Positions 55,852 to 64,000 of a stretch of DNA of 64,000 nt are shown one piece after another. This DNA comes from Gymnothorax reevesii (Eukaryota > Chordata > Actinopteri > Anguilliformes > Muraenidae), in the NCBI GenBank assembly GCA_029721435.1, contig CM056574.1:5201501-5265500 (forward strand), read 5' to 3'. The notes under the pieces are model-generated. The model made no database searches, was not told the origin of the DNA, and saw only the letters and a program-made list of their open reading frames with translations. The translations under genes and the position numbers were made by a program. Position 1 is the stretch's first letter; each line of letters starts with the position of its first letter.

Positions 55852-58800
55852 ATTCAAATTCAAATTCAATTTATTTGTATAGCGCTTTTCACAGATAAAC
55901 TGTCACAAAGACGCTTTACAGTCAGAGATGAGTTACTGAAAGGGCAGTGCCCAGCCTATTCCCCACTACACCAAATGAGGCAAAAAACTTCCAGTAGGGA
56001 GAAAAATCCTAAAACAGTGGTGAGAAAAAACTCCCCAGTGGGAAGAAATCTCAGGAGGAACCCGGCTATAGTGGGGAAGCCCATCCTCCGCGGGCTAGCT
56101 AGTTGATAACAAGATAATGACAATAGAGTTCCATTAAAGTCCATCTAAACAGTGCTATCAGTTGCTGGAGGAAGTGGCATGCCAAGGATGGTGCAGAACT
56201 GGATCAGGACAGCAGCAGCCAGCGCTCATGGTGAGGGACAGGGCTCGGATGGTCCAGGACTCAGGGTTGTGGAGGGAAAGATCCTCGGAGAAAGACAGAA
56301 AAAAGTGGGGTGAGGCACTGGATAAAACTACTGCATATTAATAAAAATACAGTCCTGTGTCATGTGCCAAGTGAGAATTTAGGAGCTGACTGGTCAGGAA
56401 ACAGTCAACACCGCTCCATCCACTTCCAGCAGCACAGAGGCCCTACACTTATTCCAGTAAGATCACTTCAGATTTTCTAGACACTAGTACCAAATGGACC
56501 TCCCCGGTGACTAAGGCTGTAGCAAGCCCCACTGGCACCGTTAATGCATGCTCAGTGCCACCGGTTCCACATGGATTTGCTTAACACTGTCATAAATCAA
56601 GGTTGTAGTCAGTCCCACCAGAGCCAACACATAACTAATCATGAACTAATCATAGGCTTGACTAAAAAGATAAGTTTTCAGCCTACTCTTGAAGATAGAG
56701 AGTGTGTCTGAAGCCCGAATTTGTCTTGGGAGATTGTTCCATAGAATTGGTGCTTTATAAGAGAATGCTCTGCCTCCAATTGTAATTCTAGATATATTTG
56801 GAATTTTCAAGTAGTCAGCACCTTGTGAACGAAGTAATCTTGGTGGGGAGTAAGGAATGAGAAGACTGCAAAGATATTCCGGGGCCAAGTCATTTAAGGC
56901 TTTGTAAGTTAGTAATAGTATTTTGTACTCAATTCTAAATTTTACAGGCAGCCAATGAAGATTTTTGAGCACCGGGCTAATGTGATCATATTTCTTAGTC
57001 CTAGTCAGAACCCTAGCTGCAGCATTCTGCACTAATTGAAGACGTTTCAGGGCTGAGCTAGTGCAACCAGACAGTAAGACATTGCAATAGTCCAGCTGAG
57101 AAGAGACAAATGCGTGAACCAATTTTTCAGCATCATTAAGAGACAACATTTTTCTAAGTTTAGATATGTTTCGAAGATGGAAAAAAGCCACTCGGATGAT
57201 ATTGTTGATGTGAGCCTGGAAAGAGAGTTCTGAATCAAGAGTCACACCAAGGTTTTTAACGACAGCTCTGGCAGAAACAGAGAGGTCATCTAAGTTAAGA
57301 GAGAACTTAACGAATGAGTCTCTAAGACATTTGGGACCCAGTACCAATATTTCAGTCTTATCTGGGTTTAGTGAAAGAAAATTTTGCGTCATCCAAGCTT
57401 TAACAGCTTTCAGACACATCTCTAATCTAGTAACCGGATCATTTTCACCCGGTTTAAAGGATATATAGAGCTGCGTGTCGTCTGCATAGCAATGGTATTT
57501 AACATCAAGTGTACTTATGATATTTCCAAGCGGAAGCATGTATAGTGAAAAAAGCAAAGGGCCCAGAACAGATCCTTGAGGTATTCCAAAGTTAACCCTG
57601 GAATACTCTGAACACTTGTTATTTACCCGAACAAACTGAGATCTATCAGACAAATAAGACTTAAACCATGAAAGGGCAAGTCCAGAAATACCAGCTAATT
57701 TTTCCATCCTACGAAGAAGAATATGGTGGTCTACTGTATCAAAGGCGGCACTTAAATCGAGAAGGACGAGAACAGAAATGCGGCCACTATCCATAGAGAG
57801 AAACAGATCATTTACTACAACAGTGAGGGCTGTTTCGGTGCTGTGATGCTTTCTATAGGCAGACTGAAAACTGTCAGATACCTCATTAGTTTGCAGGAAA
57901 GAAGAGAGCTGTTGGGCAACACATTTTTCAAGGATCTTAGATAAAAATGTGAGGTTTGAGATTAGCCTATAATTGGCTAGGACTGTGGGATCCAAATCTG
58001 GTTTTTTAAGCAGCGGCTTGATTTCTGCCATCTTAAATGAAGTGGGAACAATACTTGAAATCAAAGAAGAATTAATTATGTGAAGAATTGGGCCGCCAGG
58101 AATGGGCAGGAGTTCTTTCATTAGCTTTGTGGGAATGGGATCCAAGATACAAGTAGATGATTTGGAAGTAACAACTAATTTGGCTAGTTCACTCAGGGCT
58201 ATAGGAGAAAGGGACTCAAACTGGTTTGTGTGTAATGTGCAAGACTCCATATCATGAGAAACGCCATCGCAAACTGGTAAGGAAGCAGTGATCTTCTCTC
58301 TAATTCCAATAATTTTGCCATTAAAGAAATTTAAAAAATCATCATTGCTGCAAGAGACTGGAATTTGAGGGTTACTTGCAGCATGATTTTTAGTTAACTT
58401 AGCCACGGTTTTGAACAGAAATCGAGAATTATCTTTATTTTCCTGCATGAGATTTGAAAAGTAACAGGACCTTGCACAAGAAAGAGCATGCTTATATGCA
58501 ACAAGGCTCTCTTTCCAAGCACTATGGAATACCTGGAATTTAGTGGAGCGCCATTTGCGTTCTAGATGACGAGATTTTTGCTTTAGTGTCCTTGACTGGT
58601 CAGTGTACCATGGGGCTGGCCTCTTCTTCTGAGTAATCTTTTTATATTTCAGTGGCGCGACTACATTAAGGGTACAACGGAGAGCATCAGCAAACTTTTC
58701 TGCTGTATCGTCAATAGAGGAGGCACTGACTGGATGCTCAAAATAAGATGGGAAAACCTCAGTGAATTTTGTAGAAGTTGTTGCAGTAAAAGTACGACCA

Positions 58801-59454
58801 GTGTACATCCTAGTTTCTAACAATGCAGGGTGGGTAAATTGTAAGCAGAAGGTGATAAGAAAATGGTCAGACAAACTGGGATTATGTGAATGAATCCTGA
58901 CTTGCCCAATGTTAATGCCAAAGCTTAAGATCAGGTCTAAAGTATGACCATGAAAATGAGTTGGGCCAACAACACTCTGAGCGAAGCCAACTGACTCCAA
59001 AATGTTAGTGAATGCGGATGTTCGAGAATCATCTGCCCTCTCAAAGTGCAGGTTAAAGTCGCCCAATATAACTATTCTATCATAGCTTAAAACTAAGTCT
59101 GAAAGGAATTCTGAAAAATCTTGAATAAAGGCAGAGTAAAGGCCAGGGGGCCTGTAGACTGTCACCAAAGCTAAAGGGTGATCAGAGGCAGGGCCGGCAC
59201 CTGTATCCAGCACTGAAAAATTCATCGCTAAAACCTCAAATGTATCAAATTTATACTGTAGTTTTGGCACTGAGTGAATGGAATCACTATAAATAGCTGC
59301 AACACCACCACCTCTCCGGCCCAGGCGGGGGTTTTGAGTGTATATAAACCCAGGTGGAGATGCTTCATTCAAAGATACGTTTTTATCTGGTCTCAGCCAT
59401 GTTTCTGTGAGACACAGTATGTCAAGATAACAATCAGAGATTAATTCGTTCACA
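55852..59454 (-). mobile_element. L2-type LINE, 5'-truncated
   Basis: The 3' end on the minus strand is the typical AGCGCTATACAAATAAATTG followed by an (ATTTGA)n-type tail at 55,852-55,878. A 3' UTR of about 790 bp precedes it. A near-duplication AAAGTGTGTAAA (55,840-55,851) versus AAAGTGTACTAAA (59,455-59,467) flanks the element. It is truncated in the endonuclease region. Confidence 0.88.
56646..59453 (-). CDS. L2-type LINE ORF2: endonuclease (truncated) and reverse transcriptase
   Basis: A 935-codon frame without a stop. Endonuclease motifs seen are LTETWL (residues 15-20), GDFNLHFE (131-138) and SDHFLI (195-200); the first endonuclease motif is lost by 5' truncation. RT motifs are NYRLISNLTFLSKILEK (494-510), LLDLSAAFDTVDH (564-576), GIPQGSVLGPLLF (623-635) and YADD (656-659). 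The C-terminus ends FKSRLKTYLFSQAYD, as in L2/CR1-group proteins. The first in-frame Met is at an internal position, so a native start is absent. It probably lacks a promoter and so is inactive despite the open frame. Confidence 0.92.
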   Translation of the reverse strand: MNELISDCYLDILCLTETWLRPDKNVSLNEASPPGFIYTQNPRLGRRGGGVAAIYSDSIHSVPKLQYKFDTFEVLAMNFSVLDTGAGPASDHPLALVTVYRPPGLYSAFIQDFSEFLSDLVLSYDRIVILGDFNLHFERADDSRTSAFTNILESVGFAQSVVGPTHFHGHTLDLILSFGINIGQVRIHSHNPSLSDHFLITFCLQFTHPALLETRMYTGRTFTATTSTKFTEVFPSYFEHPVSASSIDDTAEKFADALRCTLNVVAPLKYKKITQKKRPAPWYTDQSRTLKQKSRHLERKWRSTKFQVFHSAWKESLVAYKHALSCARSCYFSNLMQENKDNSRFLFKTVAKLTKNHAASNPQIPVSCSNDDFLNFFNGKIIGIREKITASLPVCDGVSHDMESCTLHTNQFESLSPIALSELAKLVVTSKSSTCILDPIPTKLMKELLPIPGGPILHIINSSLISSIVPTSFKMAEIKPLLKKPDLDPTVLANYRLISNLTFLSKILEKCVAQQLSSFLQTNEVSDSFQSAYRKHHSTETALTVVVNDLFLSMDSGRISVLVLLDLSAAFDTVDHHILLRRMEKLAGISGLALSWFKSYLSDRSQFVRVNNKCSEYSRVNFGIPQGSVLGPLLFSLYMLPLGNIISTLDVKYHCYADDTQLYISFKPGENDPVTRLEMCLKAVKAWMTQNFLSLNPDKTEILVLGPKCLRDSFVKFSLNLDDLSVSARAVVKNLGVTLDSELSFQAHINNIIRVAFFHLRNISKLRKMLSLNDAEKLVHAFVSSQLDYCNVLLSGCTSSALKRLQLVQNAAARVLTRTKKYDHISPVLKNLHWLPVKFRIEYKILLLTYKALNDLAPEYLCSLLIPYSPPRLLRSQGADYLKIPNISRITIGGRAFSYKAPILWNNLPRQIRASDTLSIFKSRLKTYLFSQAYD

Positions 59455-59839
59455 AAAGTGTACTAAAGTGTCTGTTTCTTGAATGACTTGTAGATGCATA
59501 TAGTTTAATATGTTTTTAAATAGTGAACAATGTTATTATACTGTAGATTGCTGTTGATTGAATAATATATACAAACACACTATTTATTGCATAGTAAATA
59601 GTATATGCTTTATGTAGGGTCACATGTAACCATGACTCCACCTGGAATTAATGATAAATAAAATTCTATTTACAATGGAACATGTGTTGTTTTTATTACA
59701 TATTGTGCTATAAACTATAAATTAAGTTTAATACCCAAGTGCTATGTTTGCCCGTTCGGTAGCTACAGAGCTGTTGCATGGGTTTCCCTGTGAATATTGT
59801 TAGCTACATTTCCGGAGAAAATTGGTCGTGAACACGCTT

Positions 59840-60780
59840 CCTGTGTGGGAGTGTAAATCATGAACAGAATAAGTGACAAGGCACACCTTTGGCAGGGTCC
59901 GACACCAACTGGAAACAAATTTGACTTAATGCTGAGAATGCGGGCGCAACTCTGACTTCAGTTGTACAGGGATTGAATGGCTCGAATTAACAGCCCTGGA
60001 GCCCCATATTCATGCAGTACCGCCCACAGGATACCTCATGGGACATGATCATAAGCCTTCTGCATGTCCACAAAACACATGTAGACTGGATGGGCAAACT
60101 CCGATGACCCCTCCAGTATCAGTATATCGCCAACAAACATCATTTGACGTCAAAGCATCATCTTCGCATTACCTCGACTTTGCATTCCGAGAAAACAGGT
60201 CCGTAAAGTCAGCTGAGATCGTTTCTCTGCCATGATACATGCTGCAGTCAAAAATGAATGAAAGCAAAATCGAACCGCCGACACGTAATGCGTCACTAGC
60301 TTGTCAATTAATTACTAATGAAAAACCTTGTGTATCATCTAGGCCTACTTGGATCAAATCTGCATTCTCTTATTAGTCAGTGGGTCATCAGGCTTACGGG
60401 TAGGATTACAACACATACAACGCACGTGTTAGATTGCTGGCATTCTTGTTCTCCTTTACAGCGTCTTGTCAGAGGATATTGGAGCAAAAAAAAAATTGTT
60501 GGTCATCGAAAAATCTCTCTTCACCCGAGTGTTCAAAACATATGGCCGCAAATCTGATGACAGATCTGACCTTTGGCTAAGGGTGTTCTGGTACCAAGTA
60601 CACTTATGGTCACCCTTATGCTTGAACATGGTGTTTGTTATGGATAATTCATGACTAGCACAGACATCCAATAACAAAGCACTGTTCGGATTCAGATCAG
60701 GGAGGCCGTTCCTCACAGTCACTCCCCTCCAAGTGTCTTCGTCGTTGCCCACGTGAGCGTTGAAGTCTCCTATACACCTT
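59840..60780 (-). pseudogene. LINE relic (endonuclease and RT pieces)
   Basis: Near 60,460-60,780 the minus strand reads [29 protein letters not shown] and [14 protein letters not shown], an endonuclease typical of one fish LINE family. At 59,840-60,120 it reads FAHPVYMCFVDMQKAYDHVP and KSNLFPVGVGPCQRC, RT motifs of the same kind. The middle is deleted, and stops are frequent. Confidence 0.75.
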
Positions 60781-61085
60781 TTCCACTGAGCTGGTTCCAG
60801 TGCTGGTTCCGAGCCAGAGCCTGACTTGGCTCCGGTTCTTTGGTTTTCCACTGCCTAAGCACCAGCTCCAGGCTCTCCAAACTGGTGCCAGAGCAGCACA
60901 CACTCTTTGCTGTTCCAGAGCTGCACCGACTGTGTGCTGCACTGCCTCGACTTATGCCAGTGACTGGAGTTAAAGATGAAAATTGATCCAGAAAAATCTG
61001 TTGGTGCTGATCTGGACATCTGGACCCCAGGCAGTTGAGGGCCCTAAACACATATTTTCAGTCTTTCCGATCGCTTGGGAATTGC
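60781..61085. other. CT-rich repeat-like interval
   Basis: GAGCTGGTTCCAGTGCTGG and related phrases recur at 60,788-60,900, resembling a short dispersed fish repeat. No ends were resolved. Confidence 0.3.
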
Positions 61086-61089
61086 TCCA

Positions 61090-61390
61090 AACATCAGGAA
61101 GACAGCACATATGCATCTTCTTCATCAAGGCAAAGACAACAGAGATCTTAATAATTACCGCACAATTTCCAAGCTACCTTGTTTTACCAAGGTCCCTGAA
61201 TCACTGGTAAATCACTAGTTTCATGTGTTTTCTGGCAGAAGTTGCATTTTCAGTTCAGACCTGGTCAGTCCCGTATCAGCAGCACCTCTTACTGTGACTG
61301 GTTTTGTGCTCCTGACGATGGGCAATTCTTTGCTGCCGTTTGTTCATCTGTCAAAAGCCTTTAACTCAGTAATGAACTTCAAAACATACG
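61090..61390 (+). pseudogene. LINE RT relic
   Basis: Plus-strand reading gives DLNNYRTISKLPCFTKVPES, then in another frame SSDLVSPVSAAP, and FVHLSKAFNSVMNF, the RT fingers and the first catalytic region of an L2-like LINE. It is short and frameshifted. Confidence 0.65.
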
Positions 61391-61901
61391 GAATGGTTTA
61401 GCGAGTAAGGAAATTTAAAAAAAAAATGTGAAAACTATGCCTGAAAGATTAAATCAAAGCAAAGAGTGGTCACACAAGATATTGACTTTTTTTCTCAAAA
61501 AGGTTATTATTTTTGTTTTTACGATATATTGTTATCTGTTTACATATTTTAATCTATATAATCCAATATAGCATGAAATAAATACTTGAATAGAGCTTGG
61601 TTTCTGATTTATCTTCATTTTGTTATGTGCATAATCATCACTGCACACTACTGCAGTTGTGGTGACGCTGTGCCCTGATTGATCCTGACTGTATGCTTTG
61701 CAGTCCTGTGCTGATGGCCATTGATAACTGCTTTTGTTTGTTTAACTCTTGGTTTATCAATAATGCAATAATTTAATCATCCAGGAATTTCAGCCTTTGT
61801 CTCCTCCCTGTTTGAGCCTGAGTATTCAGAATGGATGACAGAAACAAGTACACGCGCCCACGCGCCAGTCTCGTCTGCTAACCGCGTCATTTTTATTCCC
61901 A

Positions 61902-61963
61902 ACCAACTTCTGCCATAACCATGCCCCCACGAACCAACTTCTGCCATGACCGCGCCCCCACGA
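61902..61963. repeat. 31-bp tandem duplication
   Basis: ACCAACTTCTGCCATAACC and ACCAACTTCTGCCATGACC start 31 bp apart and share a CCCCCACGA end. Confidence 0.85.
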
Positions 61964-62127
61964 GTTTTCATTAGATGATAGAAACAAGTACACTCGCCCA
62001 TGGTACGATCAGTTGTTTTATTCATGTTTTATACAAATTTCTAAAGGCGCTTTTCATATCTTTGGGGTTTCTAAACTAACGCCATCTTCAGCTACCATAT
62101 AGCTATGATTACAGGGTATTTGCGGGG

Positions 62128-62235
62128 TCTTGGAAAGTATTAAAGGTTGATAAATCATTTTTGGGAAAATTGAGACCCTCAAAAAGTATTAAAAATTCTT
62201 ATCATGGTTTTACAAAGGGTGGTATGATGAGGCTG

Positions 62236-62291
<56 letters not shown>

Positions 62292-62440
62292 ACGTTTTGG
62301 GGTCTTGCAAAGTATTAAAAGGTGATAGATCAATTTTGGGAAAATTTAGACCCATAAAAAGTATCAAAAAGTCTTATCACAGTTTTACAAAGGGTGGTAT
62401 GATGAGGTTGCTCTGTGTGTGTGTGTGTGTGTGTGTTTTA
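62128..62440. repeat. Tandem duplication ending in GT repeats
   Basis: A segment containing GGGGTCTTGGAAAGTATTAA and TTTTACAAAGGGTGGTATGA is repeated after about 173 bp. Each copy is followed by a (TG)n run (62,239-62,288 and 62,416-62,437). Copy divergence is about 10 per cent. Confidence 0.85.
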
Positions 62441-62684
62441 ACTTTGTTCATTCTGTGCGGAGGTCTGATAAAGTGTAAAATAAGTGTGTCTTTGTGCTCG
62501 TGTGTCTGTGTCTATGCACAGGCACCTGTGCGTGTAACTTGGGTGTCTGTATGCATGCATGCATGTGTGAGTGTATGCACGTGTGTGTACTGTGCAGTTG
62601 TGTGTGTATTGTCTGTTGATGTGTGTGGGGGGCATGGAGTGTGAGTTCTGGCCATGTGGTTGTTTTGCATTTGTCTGTGTGCCC

Positions 62685-62850
62685 TTTGGTTTCATTTTCT
62701 CAGTCTATTTGAATTCTGTTGTGATAGTTGTCTATTGTCTTTGGTTTCATTTTTCCCAGGCTATTTGAATTCTGTTGTGGTAGTTGTCTATAGTCTTGGG
62801 TTTCATTTTTCTCAGTTTATTTGAAATCTGTTGTGATAGTTGTCGATAGT
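62685..62850. repeat. 55-bp tandem repeat, three copies
   Basis: The unit contains TTTGGTTTCATTTTCTCAG and TTGTGATAGTTGTCTAT. Copies start at 62,685, 62,740 and about 62,796. Confidence 0.85.
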
Positions 62851-63392
62851 CTTGGACATAAACTAAAACTGTTAACTTACATGTGTCACTGATGTAAACG
62901 ATTACAGTTCAAAGTGGCGGTGAGGTCTTAAAATGTATTGACAAGGTCTTTAAAAGGTCTTTAAAAGATATTGAAATTAATCTGAGGATTCCTGCATATA
63001 CCCTGGATTAGTCATTTTTAATCTGTCCTTCATCAGATCAACAAACCAAGATTCCCTGACGGCTTGTCGAGAGGATATTCTGTTAATAATAATTAATAGT
63101 ATTCTTATTCTGTTAATAATAAGGTAATAATGATAACCACACCCATAGCTGACAGACATGTCAAATCAAGCACACAGTCATGCAGCCACTAAAATGCATT
63201 CCTTAACGTGAAGGGGAAACCTATAGGAATAATAGCTTAGCTGCGACGAGGTAGACCACAAAAGCTCACAGAAAGGGACCGCCGAGTGCTGAAGCACGTA
63301 GCATGTAAAAATCATGCCACCGTGTAGTGTAGGGAAGAATGATGTGCATCAAGTAAAGCAAGCTGCAAGTTCACCTTTTGTCTTTCGTACAG

Positions 63393-63530
63393 GCTGATCA
63401 CAAATGCCAGCACCATGTCAATCCAAGATCAGAGACATTGGATGCAAAACGGACATCCAAAAACACCTGCTGCCCAGCAAAACTGAGCATGACCCTGATG
63501 CAATCCATCACAGCCGAGGGCAGTGAGCCA
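63393..63530 (+). CDS. Exon-like block 1 of an unidentified gene
   Basis: Acceptor TTCGTACAG|GC and donor GAGCCA|GTGAGT. The open frame reads HKCQHHVNPRS, DAKRTSKNTCCPAKLSM and QSITAEGSEP. The Cys/His-rich start (HKCQHH...CCPAK) suggests a zinc-binding segment of a protein family seen repeatedly in fish. It is read in phase 0, which does not match the next block, so an extra exon, another splice site or pseudogenisation is likely. Confidence 0.5.
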
Positions 63531-63618
63531 GTGAGTTCACTCACTCTCACTATTCTGTCATTTGAACGCACTGCTCCACACTTTAAATTCAAACACCTTT
63601 TTGTGTGGTTGGTCTTAG

Positions 63619-63887
63619 GAGTAAGAATCCTTATTTGCCACGGTATCCCACCATCATACGTCTCCACAACATCCACAACCACAATTTGTTTGTGGCTGAT
63701 GCCCTGAGGCACGGAGACGTGGGAGACAAGGCCATTGAGATGCTAACCAGCCTCTTTGAGATCGGGCATTCTCCAACATCTGCCCTGTCTGTGCTCAAAA
63801 ATGACCTCCAAGCAGAGTACGGCGAGAAGTACATCTATGCCTCAGCCGACAGAGCCATCTGCCCAGACCTTCAGTTCTGCTACAGAG
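63619..63887 (+). CDS. Exon-like block 2 of the same unidentified gene
   Basis: Acceptor GTCTTAG|GA and donor ACAGAG|GTATAT. The frame reads NPYLPRYPTIIRLHNIHNHN, ADALRHGDVGDKAIEML, GHSPTSALSVLKNDLQ, EYGEKYIYASADRAICPDLQ and FCYR. From memory this type of segment occurs in fish proteins that also carry SWIM-type zinc fingers or transposase-like domains, but that is not proven here. Joining it to block 1 as drawn creates an immediate stop. The gene continues past 64,000. Confidence 0.55.
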
Positions 63888-64000
63888 GTATATTATTTGT
63901 TTTTAAGAAAGACACCAAACAAAACAATTCAGAGAAAGTTTCTGTATATTTCATTAATCATGAGTTATTAAAATCATGTTTATTCCTTAAAGTGTTATTT

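Noticed and set aside
62240..62695. 134-codon cysteine/valine-rich ORF and its antisense
   Set aside because: It is a translation of GT microsatellites.
44142..64000. Coding exons of a second GBP gene
   Set aside because: Searched for the CLIEN start, the P-loop, DTEG and TVRD motifs among the open frames; none was seen, so only the promoter and exon 1 copy are reported.

Overview
The window is vertebrate nuclear DNA, most likely from a ray-finned (probably teleost) fish. It holds one complete interferon-type guanylate-binding protein (GBP) gene split into ten coding exons. Around it is a very dense layer of fish-type mobile DNA: Tc1-like and hAT transposons, PIF-like and piggyBac-like MITEs, Ty3/Gypsy elements and solo LTRs, and L2/Jockey-group LINEs. 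No tRNA, rRNA, CRISPR or bacterial feature is visible. All assignments come from reading the sequence and from recalled family features. No database search was possible.

Region 1 (1-18.0 kb) is a transposon graveyard with clear nesting. A Tc1-like relic (about 1.56-2.92 kb) is split by a solo LTR. A long-TIR DNA element (about 4.07-7.97 kb), carrying the end of a repeat-borne protein of unknown function, is split by a 1.6-kb solo LTR with a perfect 5-bp target duplication. A minus-strand Gypsy element (8,905-15,963) has both LTRs, PBS and PPT, and is itself split in gag by a Jockey-group LINE (13,249-15,274). The Gypsy sits inside an older repeat with inverted arms. A TA-flanked element (17,114-18,032) closes the region.

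Region 2 (18.0-44.2 kb) is the plus-strand GBP gene. It has a promoter with an ISRE-like and a kappaB-like site, an untranslated first exon ending at 18,962, coding exons from 19,903 to 43,865, and poly(A) signals at 44,124-44,141. Joining the exons keeps the frame throughout and gives 558 codons with G1, G3 and G4 GTPase motifs and no C-terminal CaaX box. Introns hold a roughly 1.07-kb minisatellite of 35-bp units, hAT, Gypsy, Tc1 and piggyBac-like relics, a PIF-like MITE 28 bp from a splice donor, and solo LTRs.

Region 3 (44.2-64 kb) holds Tc1-like fragments, a minus-strand LINE split by a third solo LTR of the same broad family, an almost complete Tc1-like element (50.4-51.9 kb), and a second GBP-type promoter plus untranslated exon (52,771-52,947) with no GBP coding exons after it. 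It also holds a 5'-truncated L2-type LINE with a 935-codon open frame (56,646-59,453), further LINE relics, GT repeats and tandem duplications. At the right edge are two exon-like blocks (63,393-63,887) of an unidentified gene that runs out of the window.

The only host gene that looks intact is the GBP. The duplicated promoter suggests a GBP cluster. The layered insertions give relative ages for several element families.
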